Positions 17,598 through 26,530 of a stretch of 64,000 bases of DNA are shown in pieces; position 1 is the first letter of the stretch, and every line of letters begins with the position of its first letter. Source of the DNA: Oceanobacillus jeddahensis (GTDB lineage: Bacteria > Bacillota > Bacilli > Bacillales > Amphibacillaceae). Location of the stretch: contig NZ_CCDM010000006.1 of the NCBI RefSeq assembly GCF_000750635.1, positions 124,001 through 188,000 of the forward strand, read 5' to 3'. The position numbers and the translations under genes are program-made. A model generated the notes under the pieces. It saw only the letters and a list, made by a program, of their open reading frames with translations. It was not told the origin of the DNA and did no database searches.

Positions 17598-18160
17598 ATA
17601 TTTTCGACAGGTATATAATGGTATATTTCTCCTGATTTTGTAAGTTTTGTAAGTTTTTCAAGCCAATGATAATATACAAGCGCATCATCAAGCTGCTGAT
17701 AATCCAGGATAGCTCTTTCACGTAATGCTTCACTGGTTTCACTATCTTCAATTACTTTATTGAGCTGTTCCTGGGCCTTTTTAATATTAGTCATAAACAT
17801 ACTTACTTCACGTTCCCATTTTGAACCAAAAAAATGAGAAAAATAATTAAAGAAATTTTTTTCAGCCGTGAAAGAATCTTTTCTGGAGCCTTTTTGCCAT
17901 ACCTTTTGAACAATACCGATATCTTGAAGCTTCCTAACGGATGTACTCATACTTGGTTTACTCATGCCTAAAGCTTCTTTCATTTCATCCAGTGTAATTG
18001 GCTGGTGCTTAAAATACATCATTCCATACAGACGACCGACAGAAGGGGTGACACCGTAAAAATCCATTGTTTCTGAAAATGTATTAACCATTAAAGTTTC
18101 GGCTTGGTTAATTTTTTCTTTATTTTTTTCATCATTGGCATTATTCCAATTTCCTTCCAT
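17582..18160 (-). CDS. gbsR: GbsR-type choline-sensing repressor of betaine synthesis
   Basis: A 192-residue MarR-like regulator. The winged helix (TLDEMKEALGMSKPSMSTSV, then RKLQDIGIVQKVW) is preceded by the family signature ETMDFYGVTPSVGRLYGMMY. Aromatic residues through the C-terminal helices could form a choline pocket. In Bacillus subtilis, GbsR represses the gbsAB choline-oxidation genes and is released by choline. Here it sits beside a betaine-type binding protein, a betaine aldehyde dehydrogenase and a choline dehydrogenase, which supports the same role. The start follows AGAGGTG. Confidence 0.92.
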   Translation of the reverse strand: MEGNWNNANDEKNKEKINQAETLMVNTFSETMDFYGVTPSVGRLYGMMYFKHQPITLDEMKEALGMSKPSMSTSVRKLQDIGIVQKVWQKGSRKDSFTAEKNFFNYFSHFFGSKWEREVSMFMTNIKKAQEQLNKVIEDSETSEALRERAILDYQQLDDALVYYHWLEKLTKLTKSGEIYHYIPVENIIKED

Positions 18161-18191
18161 GACGGCACCTCTTTTATATAATAAGATCTTG

Positions 18192-18211
18192 AACGTACTG
18201 TTTTATTAAAT
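18192..18211 (-). promoter_or_regulatory. Candidate GbsR operator upstream of gbsR
   Basis: On the minus strand ATTTAATAAAACAGTACGTT resembles ATTTAACAAACTTAACGTT upstream of the aldehyde dehydrogenase gene and the ATTAAACAAATTAAATATT element before the choline dehydrogenase gene. It lies 32 bases before the gbsR start codon. Autoregulation by GbsR is inference. Confidence 0.35.
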
Positions 18212-18369
18212 TCATTTATAATAAATTGAACGTTCCTTTTATTCTATAATGAAATATACGGAAGTGCAACTTGTCAGTTCTAATATAGAGCGAAAATGTT
18301 TGAGAATAATAGGAAATAAGCGTATTTTAAGTAAACTGTTAATAAGAAAAAATTTTCTTTATATATGAA

Positions 18370-18398
18370 ATAGGCGACTCTTATCGAGAGCCGCCTAT
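18370..18398 (-). terminator. Hairpin after the betaine-binding protein gene
   Basis: ATAGGCG-ACTCT pairs with AGAG-CCGCCTAT, 15 bases beyond the stop of the gene at 18413. On the minus strand TTTCATATATAAAG follows. It may attenuate rather than fully stop read-through into gbsR. Confidence 0.6.
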
Positions 18399-18412
18399 CC
18401 CTCTATTTCTAT

Positions 18413-19312
18413 TTAATTCATCCATTCTTCAATAACTTCCTGGTTTTCCTCCACCCATTTTTCTGCGCCGACAATCGGATTGTCTTCATTATCTTTTACA
18501 TCACTCATCAGTTCTCCGAGTTGGTCGTCATTCAATTGAAAGTTTCTTATCCAGGCATTTACTTCTTCAAAGTCGGTATCAAATTCTTCCCGGGTGGCCA
18601 TATATATTTCTTCTATTTCACCATAAGTATTTTTGGGGTCTTCTAAGAATTTTAAATCTGCGTCAGAAAATACAAAATGTGGTTGCCATAAGGGCGCAAC
18701 GACAGGTTCATTATTATTAAATGCATCGGTAACAGTAATAATCATTGCTGCCTCACTGCTTTCCACCAGATTGAAATCAAGATTATATTCATCAATGACT
18801 TCATCTGTAATGAGCATTGTTCCCGCTCCAGGTTCAAATCCTGTTATTTCGCTGTTGAATTCTTCTTTATGTTCATTTAAATCCTCAATAGAATGAATAT
18901 CATCCATATATTCTGGTACTACTAAGCCGACTTTTCCATTATCATACCAAGGTTCTTCGAAAAAATTAGCTTTATCTTTATAATTTTCATAATAATTCTT
19001 ATCTTGTACAGGAAGCCATACTTCTGGTGCAATATCCAAATCTCCTTCTGCTAATGCAGCCATTTGAGTCCCCATTTCGATAAGAGGTAATTCTACCTCA
19101 TAACCCTCATTTTCTAAGATAACTTTCCACAGATTTGTAACAGCAATATTTTCAGGCCAGTTAATCTGTCCGATTGTGATGGTTCCTTGATTTTCATCAG
19201 CTTCTTCTGCCGTATTTGCTGAACCGTTTGATTCACTGTTCGAGCCGCAAGCACCTAATACAAAAAATAAAATTGTAAATAAAATTAATTGGCTGATTCT
19301 CCTAAAATGCAT
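18413..19312 (-). CDS. Glycine betaine/choline ABC-transporter substrate-binding lipoprotein (OpuAC family)
   Basis: A 299-residue lipoprotein with lipobox VLGAC at residue 21 and an acidic Ser/Asn-rich linker. The OpuAC fold follows, with QINWPENIAVTNLWKVILEN, APEVWLPV, EPWYDNGKVGLVVP and APLWQPHFVF. The Trp residues are the type that form the aromatic cage for quaternary ammonium ligands. No ATPase or permease gene is adjacent, so it must serve a transporter encoded elsewhere. It lies on the same strand upstream of gbsR and divergent from the aldehyde dehydrogenase gene. I infer choline or betaine binding; the exact ligand is not resolved. The start follows AAGGATGG. Confidence 0.88.
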   Translation of the reverse strand: MHFRRISQLILFTILFFVLGACGSNSESNGSANTAEEADENQGTITIGQINWPENIAVTNLWKVILENEGYEVELPLIEMGTQMAALAEGDLDIAPEVWLPVQDKNYYENYKDKANFFEEPWYDNGKVGLVVPEYMDDIHSIEDLNEHKEEFNSEITGFEPGAGTMLITDEVIDEYNLDFNLVESSEAAMIITVTDAFNNNEPVVAPLWQPHFVFSDADLKFLEDPKNTYGEIEEIYMATREEFDTDFEEVNAWIRNFQLNDDQLGELMSDVKDNEDNPIVGAEKWVEENQEVIEEWMN

Positions 19313-19529
19313 ACGTAATCCATCCTTTTCTAGTTATTTTTTAATAAGTATCTTTCTGAAATAGACTACCTCAGCACAAAAGTGCTAATAGATATGTTCC
19401 ATAGATTGATTTACACCTCCTGTTGTTAAAAGAATTAAATACATTCAATATTTTTTAAACATAATGCTATATGTAACAGGATAACGGAAGATTATACTTT
19501 GTCAAACCCCAAATAATAATTTTATTTGT

Positions 19530-19687
19530 TTTATCACGGAGAACCGCCCGTAAAACTCCCGCCACAAAATAAAGAGTAAGAATGAATTTATTTAGGCGGG
19601 AGATAACGGGCGCTAACTCCCTGAATCACTTAGGCTAATTCAGTGGGAGAAGAGCGAAAACTCCCACTGAATGAAGTTTCGTTTTAT
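19530..19687 (+). repeat. Repeat A, copy 1 (158 bp structured dispersed repeat)
   Basis: This is one of five same-orientation copies (also at 39494, 46154, 53438 and 58162). It starts TTTATCACGGAGAA and ends GTTTCGTTTTAT. It contains a long stem (CGCCCGT-AAA-ACTCCCGCC with GGCGGGAG-ATA-ACGGGCG) and a second perfect stem (ATTCAGTGGGAG with CTCCCACTGAAT). In this copy it sits between the divergent betaine-binding protein and betaine aldehyde dehydrogenase genes. No ORF is encoded. Confidence 0.9.
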
Positions 19688-19949
19688 TCCTATCTTAAAG
19701 AGGAGGATAGCAATTTTATTTTTTTTAGAAAGAATGCAAAAAATTGAAGCTGATCGCTCCAGCTATTTGATAGAAAAGAGTAAACTTATCTCTTGGAAAT
19801 GTATGTCACTTACCTTAGTAGTCAGGCTGATTTGCTTTAAATAGGCGTTGTGGATTTAACGATCAGGAAAGAGCAGAAATAAGTATCATGGCACTTATGA
19901 CTACATTAGAAAAAAGAAGCACCTTGTTTTCCAGGCTTTTCAATAATGT

Positions 19950-20024
19950 TTGACAGGGTACTAGAAATATTGATAGAGTAATTGTATTAAATTTATTAAA
20001 AATTTATTTAACAAACTTAACGTT
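19950..20024 (+). promoter_or_regulatory. gbsA promoter region with candidate GbsR operator
   Basis: TTGACA (19950-19955) and TAGAGT (19974-19979) are 18 bases apart. Downstream, ATTTAACAAACTTAACGTT at 20006-20024 shares the ATTWAA-Y-AAA...ACGTT pattern with sites upstream of gbsR and the choline dehydrogenase gene. A roadblock position downstream of the promoter fits what is known of GbsR. The stretch 19688-19949 contains nothing else I can recognise. Confidence 0.4.
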
Positions 20025-20049
20025 TTATTATAATAATAGGAGTGATTAT

Positions 20050-21522
20050 TTGAATTTACAAAGAATGTACATCGATGGAGAGTGGGTAAATTCCCAGTCT
20101 GGAGAAACACGAAGTATAATAAATCCTTTTAATCAAGAAATTGTAGCAACAGCTGCAGAGGGAAACGAAGAAGATGCACGTGCAGCTATTCAAGCTGCAA
20201 GGCTGGCATTTGATGAGGGGAGATGGGGCACATTAGCCGCCAATCAACGTGGTGAGTTTGTTTATGAGATTGGCCGATTGATTCGTCGTGACTTGCAGGA
20301 ACTGGCTGAGTTGGAGACGCTGGATACAGGTAAAACAATTCAGGAAAGCAAGGATGATATGGAAGATATTGCAAATGTTTTTCAATATTATGGCGGACTG
20401 GCAGATAAGAATGGCGGTGAAGTTATTTCATCACCGATACCAGACAGTGAAAGTAAAGTTGTACGAGAGCCGGTAGGTGTTTGCGGTCAGATTACACCAT
20501 GGAATTACCCACTATTGCAAGCTGCATGGAAGATTGCACCAGCATTGGCAGCTGGTAATACCATTGTTATGAAACCGAGTGAAATTACCCCGTTAACCAC
20601 AGTTAAAGTATTTGAATTAATTGGAGAGATTGGTCTTCCTAAAGGGGTAGCTAACTTAGTACTTGGTTCTGGAGCAACTGTTGGAGCAGAGCTGTCTGTA
20701 AACCAAAATGTTGATTTAATCTCTTTTACTGGCGGTATCGAAACAGGGAAGACAATTATGCAGGCTGCTAGCCAAAATATGAAAAAAATAGCACTAGAAC
20801 TTGGCGGCAAAAATCCTAATATTGTGTTTGCAGATGCTAATTTTGAAACAGCAGTGGATCAGGCTTTAAATGCTGTATTTTTTCATGCAGGCCAAGTTTG
20901 TTCTGCTGGTTCCAGACTTTTAGTGGAAGAGAGTATACATGATGCATTCGTGGAAGCACTTATTGAGAGAGCAAAACGTATTCAATTAGGCAATGGTTTT
21001 GATGAAAATACACAAAGCGGTCCAATGATTTCTGCAGAACACCGTGCAAAGGTAGAATCATATGTGCAAATTGGAAAAGAAGAAGGAGCAACATTAGCTG
21101 TCGGTGGTAAACGACCAGACAGTCCAGAATTGCAAAATGGTTTTTTCTATTTACCTACAATTTTTACAAATTGTACAAAAGATATGCGTATTGTTCAAGA
21201 AGAAGTGTTCGGACCAGTATTAACTGTAGAAACTTTTTCGTCAAAAGAAGAAGCAGTCAGATTAGCGAATGATACCATCTATGGTTTAGCTGGCGCTGTT
21301 TGGACAGAAGATTTAAACAAAGCTGATTTTATCGCAGCCCGTTTACGGATGGGGACAGTTTGGGTCAATGATTTCCATCCTTATTTTGCTCAAGCGCCTT
21401 GGGGCGGTTATAAGCAGTCAGGTATTGGCCGGGAACTTGGTCATGAAGGTCTAGAAGAATATACAGAAGTAAAGCATATTTACCGTAATAAAAAGCCTGC
21501 ACCGATTCATTGGTTTAAATAA
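20050..21522 (+). CDS. gbsA: Betaine aldehyde dehydrogenase
   Basis: A 490-residue NAD(P)-dependent aldehyde dehydrogenase converting betaine aldehyde to glycine betaine. It contains the cofactor-binding PWNYPLLQAAWKIAPALAAG, the general-base Glu250 in LELGGKNP, the nucleophile Cys284 in HAGQVCSAGSR and the EEVFGPV motif. The start is TTG 20050, seven bases after AGGAG. It is the second step of the choline-to-betaine pathway. Its partner at 22041 supplies the first step, and gbsR lies divergent on the other side. The spacing of 500 bases to the dehydrogenase gene suggests a separate promoter for each. Confidence 0.95.
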   Translation: MNLQRMYIDGEWVNSQSGETRSIINPFNQEIVATAAEGNEEDARAAIQAARLAFDEGRWGTLAANQRGEFVYEIGRLIRRDLQELAELETLDTGKTIQESKDDMEDIANVFQYYGGLADKNGGEVISSPIPDSESKVVREPVGVCGQITPWNYPLLQAAWKIAPALAAGNTIVMKPSEITPLTTVKVFELIGEIGLPKGVANLVLGSGATVGAELSVNQNVDLISFTGGIETGKTIMQAASQNMKKIALELGGKNPNIVFADANFETAVDQALNAVFFHAGQVCSAGSRLLVEESIHDAFVEALIERAKRIQLGNGFDENTQSGPMISAEHRAKVESYVQIGKEEGATLAVGGKRPDSPELQNGFFYLPTIFTNCTKDMRIVQEEVFGPVLTVETFSSKEEAVRLANDTIYGLAGAVWTEDLNKADFIAARLRMGTVWVNDFHPYFAQAPWGGYKQSGIGRELGHEGLEEYTEVKHIYRNKKPAPIHWFK

Positions 21523-21784
21523 AGAGAGAAATATATTTTTTAAAAGCTTTACATCACTAAAATAGATTGTAGGAATTCTATTTTAATAATCGGATAATAT
21601 TGTGGATGCAAAAAATCATTGCTGGATGAAGCATTAAACTATCACTTTCCTTTTAGATTTTCAATATGAAAATTTAAAAGATATAGAGTTAATTTTAATT
21701 GCACTCTGAATGGCTTCGGGTATAGAAAAGCTACTGTAGCAATGAAACTTTTGTATGCCAATATTATATCTCTTTTGTTAAAAA

Positions 21785-21809
21785 TATATTAAACAAATTA
21801 AATATTCGT
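21785..21809 (+). promoter_or_regulatory. Candidate GbsR-type element upstream of the choline dehydrogenase gene
   Basis: TATATTAAACAAATTAAATA followed by TTCGT resembles the element upstream of gbsA. A possible promoter (TTGAAC near 21938, TAGTAT near 21959) lies further downstream. The interval 21523-22040 otherwise holds no gene or strong terminator. Confidence 0.3.
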
Positions 21810-22040
21810 GTACAAGATAGATGTAGCTCGTTGGATTAATCACCGTATAATCGAGGATGTAGATTGCTAATTAATAAAGTTGCACATTATTGAAAGAAAT
21901 ATAAATTGTTAAATCAGATTAGCTATGTGTAAATTTTTGAACATACGTTTTCTAACTTAGTATGGAATGAAGAAAAAACTTGAAAAAATTTTATCAAGAG
22001 AAATTTTGTACTTGTAATTATGTTGCGGGAGGTCATTTAT

Positions 22041-23726
22041 ATGAATCAAACATATGATTATGTAATTATTGGCGGGGGAAGTGCGGGTTCTGTGCTTGGC
22101 AACCGTCTAAGCGTAGATAAGAAAAGTAGTGTATTAGTTCTGGAAGCGGGGCGTAGTGATTATTTTTGGGACTTGTTTATTCAAATGCCGGCAGCTTTGA
22201 TGTTTCCATCTGGTAATCGTTTCTATGATTGGATTTATGAAACAGATGAGGAACCTTATATGAAAGGACGGCGTGTTGCCCATGCCAGAGGAAAAGTACT
22301 TGGTGGCTCCAGCTCGATAAACGGCATGATTTATCAACGGGGCAACCCAATGGATTATGACCGGTGGGGTGCTGATCCAGGTATGGAAACGTGGGATTAT
22401 GCGCATTGTCTTCCTTATTTTAAGCGATTGGAAACAGCTCTTGGATCGGATTCTTCTGATGAATATCGCGGCCATTATGGCCCTATTAAATTAAGAAGAG
22501 GACCGGCAAAGAATCCTTTATTCCAAGCATTTTTCGATGCAGCTGTAGAAGCTGGCTATAAGAGAACCCCTGATGTAAATGGTTTTCGTCAAGAAGGCTT
22601 TGGTCCTTTTGACAGCCAGGTGCATAATGGAAGACGCGTTTCTGCCTCACGTGCTTATTTACGTCCGGCAATGCGGCGTAAAAATCTGACAGTGGAAACA
22701 CGTGCATTTGTAACAAAAATTAATTTTAATGGCACATATGCGGAAGGAGTAACATACCAAAAAAATGGCAAGACATATCATGTTAACGCTGGCGAAGTAA
22801 TTCTTTCCGGTGGTGCATTTAATACGCCGCAGTTATTGCAACTGTCCGGAGTAGGTGATGCAGAGCATTTACAATCATTAGGTATTACGCCAATAGTTGA
22901 TCTTCCAGGGGTAGGAGAAAATCTGGAGGACCATCTTGAAGTCTATATTCAACATGAATGTCCGCAGCCAGTTTCTGAACAGCCAAGTTTAAATAAAGCC
23001 AAAATGCCTTGGATTGGTTTACAATGGCTACTTGGACGCAGTGGTCCCGCAGCAACCAACCATTTTGAAGGCGGTGGATTTGTTCGTTCAAATGAAGAAG
23101 TAGATTATCCTAATCTTATGTTCCATTTTCTTCCACTTGCCGTTCGGTATGATGGGCAAAAAGCAAATATAAAACATGGGTTTCAAGTGCATGTTGGACC
23201 AATGTACTCCAACTCTAGGGGGAGTGTAAAGATACGTTCCCGTGATCCTTTTGAGCATCCAAGCATTTTTTTCAATTATCTATCTACGGAAAAGGATCGG
23301 AAGGAATGGCTTGAGGCGATTAAAGCTTCACGACATATTCTTTCACAGCCCGCTTTAAAGCCTTATAGTACTGGTGAAATTTCACCAGGACCTTCTGTGC
23401 AAACAGATGAAGAAATTCTGGAGTGGGTAGCGAATGACGCAGAAACAGCACTTCATCCTTCCTGTACAGCAAAAATGGGTCCTGCTTCTGATCCAATGGC
23501 TGTGGTAGATCCGTTAACTATGAAAGTGCATGGCTTGGATAATGTACGAGTCGTGGATGCTTCTGCTATGCCGCATACTACAAATGGAAATATTCATGCT
23601 CCTGTATTGATGTTGGCGGAAAAGGCAGCAGACATTATCCGGGGACAAAGACCGATGAAACCTGTGAATAAAGATTATTATCGTCATGGTGTTCATGCAG
23701 CTGATGCTGGTACCGTTGAAAGGTAA
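22041..23726 (+). CDS. betA: GMC-family choline dehydrogenase (BetA-like)
   Basis: A 561-residue FAD enzyme of the glucose-methanol-choline oxidoreductase family, expected to oxidise choline to betaine aldehyde. The N-terminal dinucleotide motif is [15 protein letters not shown]. The GMC signature regions [20 protein letters not shown] and [16 protein letters not shown] follow. The C-terminal block HPSCTAKMG...[17 protein letters not shown] holds the active His and Asn. The start at 22041 follows GGGAGG; an in-frame ATG at 22020 precedes the ribosome site. B. subtilis uses an unrelated iron-type alcohol dehydrogenase (GbsB) for this step. A membrane-associated electron acceptor is expected. 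Confidence 0.88.
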   Translation: MNQTYDYVIIGGGSAGSVLGNRLSVDKKSSVLVLEAGRSDYFWDLFIQMPAALMFPSGNRFYDWIYETDEEPYMKGRRVAHARGKVLGGSSSINGMIYQRGNPMDYDRWGADPGMETWDYAHCLPYFKRLETALGSDSSDEYRGHYGPIKLRRGPAKNPLFQAFFDAAVEAGYKRTPDVNGFRQEGFGPFDSQVHNGRRVSASRAYLRPAMRRKNLTVETRAFVTKINFNGTYAEGVTYQKNGKTYHVNAGEVILSGGAFNTPQLLQLSGVGDAEHLQSLGITPIVDLPGVGENLEDHLEVYIQHECPQPVSEQPSLNKAKMPWIGLQWLLGRSGPAATNHFEGGGFVRSNEEVDYPNLMFHFLPLAVRYDGQKANIKHGFQVHVGPMYSNSRGSVKIRSRDPFEHPSIFFNYLSTEKDRKEWLEAIKASRHILSQPALKPYSTGEISPGPSVQTDEEILEWVANDAETALHPSCTAKMGPASDPMAVVDPLTMKVHGLDNVRVVDASAMPHTTNGNIHAPVLMLAEKAADIIRGQRPMKPVNKDYYRHGVHAADAGTVER

Positions 23727-23846
23727 GTTTGTATTTCCATCATTTATAACTTCTTGTTTGTGATATGTTTTACTATAATTATTGCTTTAAAAGCTGATTC
23801 TATTCATTTGAAACTCAATATGTGAAAGCACCAGCAGAAAATGCAT

Positions 23847-23890
23847 CTATAAAAACCACTTAATCATGGTGATTAAGTGGTTTTTTATAG
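23847..23890 (+). terminator. Terminator after betA
   Basis: A near-perfect 19-base stem, CTATAAAAACCACTTAATC with its complement, around ATGGT, containing a T6 run. Strong and bidirectional. Confidence 0.85.
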
Positions 23891-24014
23891 ATTATACTGT
23901 ATTCATTTCTAGTCAGACTGTATTTCATATTACATAGCTAGATCTAATAAATTTTTATTATTCATCATTTAGTATTTCTTTTGAAATCAGATGAAATATA
24001 GACTATTAAAAAGT

Positions 24015-24686
24015 CTAATCAAAAAGAATTTTTTCTAATTTAATAGAAATCTGTCTCCAACTTGCTTTTCCCATTTTTCCATAGATTGCATTTTTCAACT
24101 TTTCATAAATTGCTTCGATATATTCATCCAATGTCATATCTGCTTTATCAAGTGTAGAAATCCCACCAGATTTAAAAGCATCAAAAAACTGTTTATTGGC
24201 GAAATATTGTTCATAGTTACTTTCCATCATTTTTAGTGCAAAAAATGTAAATATAGATTCATTCCAAAAATAAATAGATGTTTTGCCTTCTTCTCCATGT
24301 GTGACGGATTCCAAAAATATATTGCCTGCCCAAACATCGTTTTTAAAAGTTATAATAAACTCATAATACAGCAGACTGATTATTGTCACATCATGGACTA
24401 AACTTTTCATATCTAGAGATGTTTCTAATAGTAAATATTCCATTGTATTTGCTAACTCTTTATATGTGGTGATTTTTGGTATTTTATCAACAACACGTAA
24501 AAATTCCATACAAAGATTTTCAATCATTCTTCAATCATTATTAGCAATTTGCTTTTCTCTATCTTCATAAATTGTTGTTAACACTTTGAAAGTGACTCTA
24601 TGATTTATACGAGTTTCTGAAACTATTTTAGCAGATGAAATATATAACTCTTTTTTCTCTTCTTCTTCAGCCCCATCGAAAACCAT
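24015..24686 (-). pseudogene. Hypothetical protein interrupted by an in-frame TGA, or two short overlapping genes
   Basis: One continuous minus-strand frame runs from an ATG at 24686 (MVFDGAEEEEKKELYISSAK) to 24015. It is broken only by a TGA at 24531-24533, and a new ATG follows two codons later (MIENLCMEFLRVVDKIPKIT). Both parts look like one helical cytoplasmic protein of about 223 residues ending ASWRQISIKLEKILFD. No ribosome site is seen before the second ATG, which favours a nonsense-mutated single gene. I do not recognise a family. It stands alone, with AT-rich sequence on both sides. Confidence 0.5.
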
Positions 24687-24921
24687 TATTACGCATCCCC
24701 GCAGCGGACCTCTCCTTGGCAAGAACACTGTTGTTTAAGACCAAGTGATTTTCTTGGTTTCCTAATGCTTATTTTTAAGAAAAAAACTCTATATTGAAAC
24801 TGTACATACAGTGGTGTAAGAACTGGAATATTAGCCGTCTCTTCCTATTCTCATTAATGCAAAATAGTCACTATTAAAATTAATTCTTTTTAAAATAGTA
24901 AAAAATTTATATCTATTCCTA

Positions 24922-24974
24922 TTGTATTCTTTCAAATATAATGGTAATATGTAAAACGTAATCATTACTATTTA
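24922..24974 (+). promoter_or_regulatory. Promoter and Zur box of the ZinT lipoprotein gene
   Basis: TTGTAT (24922-24927) and TAATAT (24945-24950) have a 17-base spacer. Directly after the -10, TAAAACGTAATCATTACTAT (continuing TTA, to 24974) matches the Bacillus Zur operator (AAATCGTAATNATTACGATTT) with a central CGTAATCATTAC. Zinc-loaded Zur would repress, so the gene should be on under zinc starvation. Confidence 0.75.
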
Positions 24975-24996
24975 CATATAAAAGGAGAGAATATGA

Positions 24997-26010
24997 ATGC
25001 GTAAAAAACTGCTCAGAATTGCAGGAATATTATTTATAGCGCTGGTGCTGGCAGCGTGTCAGGATAGTGCAGACGAAGATGCCAGGTCGGAGGAAGAAGC
25101 AGCAGCTACAGAAGAAGAAACAGCTGAAGATACAGAGGTAACCGAAGAAGAGGATCACGAGCATGATCATGAGTCCGAAGAAAATATAGAAGCTGGCGAT
25201 GCTGAGATTGAAGGATTTAACGCCCATTATCACACGGGCGACACAGTAAATCTTACAGCATCAACAGTAGCAGATGAAGGAGACGGTCATTGGCATTGGT
25301 ATGTCAGAGGTGGAGATGAAGGTGAATGGGAAGAAGCTGACGGCGGAGATGGAGATACTTTCCAATCTGAAGCAGTAAACCACCAGCAGATAAAAGCAAC
25401 ATTATATGATGAAGATCATGAAGTTATCAGTGAAACGGAGCCTGTAACCGTAATCATTGATGACCATGATGGCGATGTCTATGAAGGGTATTTCGATGAT
25501 GAAGATGTGGAAGACAGGGACATTTCCGACTGGGCTGGAGAATGGAAATCCGTCTACCCTTACTTTGAAGAAGGTGCCCTTGACGAAGTATATGAACATA
25601 GAGCTGAAGAAAGTGACGACATGTCATTTGAAGAATACAAGGAGTATTATGACACAGGTTATGCAACGGATGTAGATAACATCGAAATAACGGAAGATGG
25701 TGAATTTACATTCCATGAAGGTGATGAAACATATTCAGGAACATATGCATATGACGGTTATGAAATCCTTGAGTATGAAGCAGGAAACCGTGGTGTTCGA
25801 TTCATATTCGAATTGGAAGAAGGTGATGAGAAACCACCTCAGAATATCCAGTTCAGTGACCATATCATCGCGCCGCAGAAATCTTCCCATTTCCATATTT
25901 ATTGGGGAGATGACAGGGATGAGCTTCTGGAAGAAGTTGATCATTGGCCAACATATTACCCTGTAGAGTGGAGCGAAGAACAGATTGTAGATGATTTGCT
26001 TCTGCACTAA
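24997..26010 (+). CDS. ZinT/YodA-domain zinc-binding lipoprotein
   Basis: A 337-residue lipoprotein. The signal peptide ends in the lipobox VLAAC at residue 21. A very acidic linker with a DHEHDHE metal-binding stretch follows, then a beta-rich domain (residues about 65-150). The C-terminal ZinT/YodA lipocalin domain (DWAGEWKSVYPYFEEGALDE ... FSDHIIAPQKSSHFHIYWGD) contains the His residues that bind zinc. ZinT proteins deliver zinc to importers under shortage. The upstream Zur box agrees. No zinc importer gene is adjacent. The middle domain may be an added binding module. Two ATGs (24993, 24997) follow AAGGAG, and I use the second. Confidence 0.88.
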   Translation: MRKKLLRIAGILFIALVLAACQDSADEDARSEEEAAATEEETAEDTEVTEEEDHEHDHESEENIEAGDAEIEGFNAHYHTGDTVNLTASTVADEGDGHWHWYVRGGDEGEWEEADGGDGDTFQSEAVNHQQIKATLYDEDHEVISETEPVTVIIDDHDGDVYEGYFDDEDVEDRDISDWAGEWKSVYPYFEEGALDEVYEHRAEESDDMSFEEYKEYYDTGYATDVDNIEITEDGEFTFHEGDETYSGTYAYDGYEILEYEAGNRGVRFIFELEEGDEKPPQNIQFSDHIIAPQKSSHFHIYWGDDRDELLEEVDHWPTYYPVEWSEEQIVDDLLLH

Positions 26011-26125
26011 TCACTCAAGGAGACAGTGAAAGTTTTTTACAATACGTAATGTTTGATTCGGGTAATACGTGTATTGAAAATTTGAAAGAATAGGGCTTGA
26101 GAAAATTAGAAAGATAGAAGCAGTT

Positions 26126-26173
26126 GAAAAGACATTTCTGGCTAAATAGCTTGAAATGTTTTTTAACGTTTTT
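26126..26173 (+). terminator. Hairpin after the ZinT gene
   Basis: AAAAGACATTTC pairs with GAAATGTTTTTT about 115 bases after the stop codon. From 26174 to 26437 I see no gene; short coding-like stretches there are too weak to name. Confidence 0.5.
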
Positions 26174-26437
26174 AAAATTAAATTTTTTTACTACAGATAG
26201 CTTTACATCCTGCCCAAACAAGAATCATGATCACCCTTAAGGAACGGCAATACTATCTTCTGCAATTCCTGCCCAGAGAATTGCTGTGCGGTCTAATTAA
26301 TAAGTCGAGATTTTTGACAATGCAGATATACTTCCCGCGTTGATTTCTGATTGCGTATGGTCAATTAAAAGTAAGAAAGCACTGAATTCCAGTTGTTCTA
26401 AGGCAGGATAGAACTAAAAAAATAAAAATTTAAACAG

Positions 26438-26468
26438 TTGACCTAGAGTGGACTTTAGGGAATATAAT
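26438..26468 (+). promoter_or_regulatory. MerR-type promoter (19-bp spacer) of the aldo/keto reductase gene
   Basis: TTGACC (26438-26443) and TATAAT (26463-26468) are separated by exactly 19 bases, and the spacer contains the dyad CCTAGAG-TGGA-CTTTAGG. This over-long spacer with a central palindrome is the hallmark of promoters activated by MerR-family proteins. AdhR-type regulators of aldehyde-response genes bind CTTAAG-like dyads of this kind. The cognate regulator is not adjacent. Confidence 0.7.
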
Positions 26469-26530
26469 GAAAAAACAAAGTGGATATTCACAAAATATAG
26501 TTTATTCATTTTATCAAAGGAGATGTTCAA

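Noticed and set aside
17312-17635. 107-codon plus-strand frame between the IS200 relic and gbsR
   Set aside because: It runs through a palindrome and the gbsR terminator stem and overlaps gbsR on the opposite strand. It starts inside probable IS end sequence.
19370-19425. Five-codon leader peptide (MEHIY) after AGGAGG on the minus strand upstream of the betaine-binding protein
   Set aside because: Spacing between the ribosome site and ATG is too long, and there is no attenuator structure to support a leader-peptide role.
19530-19687. Repeat A as an ordinary transcription terminator
   Set aside because: Its hairpins are not followed by T-tracts, it has the same orientation irrespective of gene direction, and the RND gene already has its own terminator just upstream of copy 5.
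25030-26007. Multiple minus-strand frames opposite the ZinT gene
   Set aside because: They are mirror images of the acidic coding bias of the plus-strand gene (Ile/Phe/Leu-rich shadows) and lack start signals.
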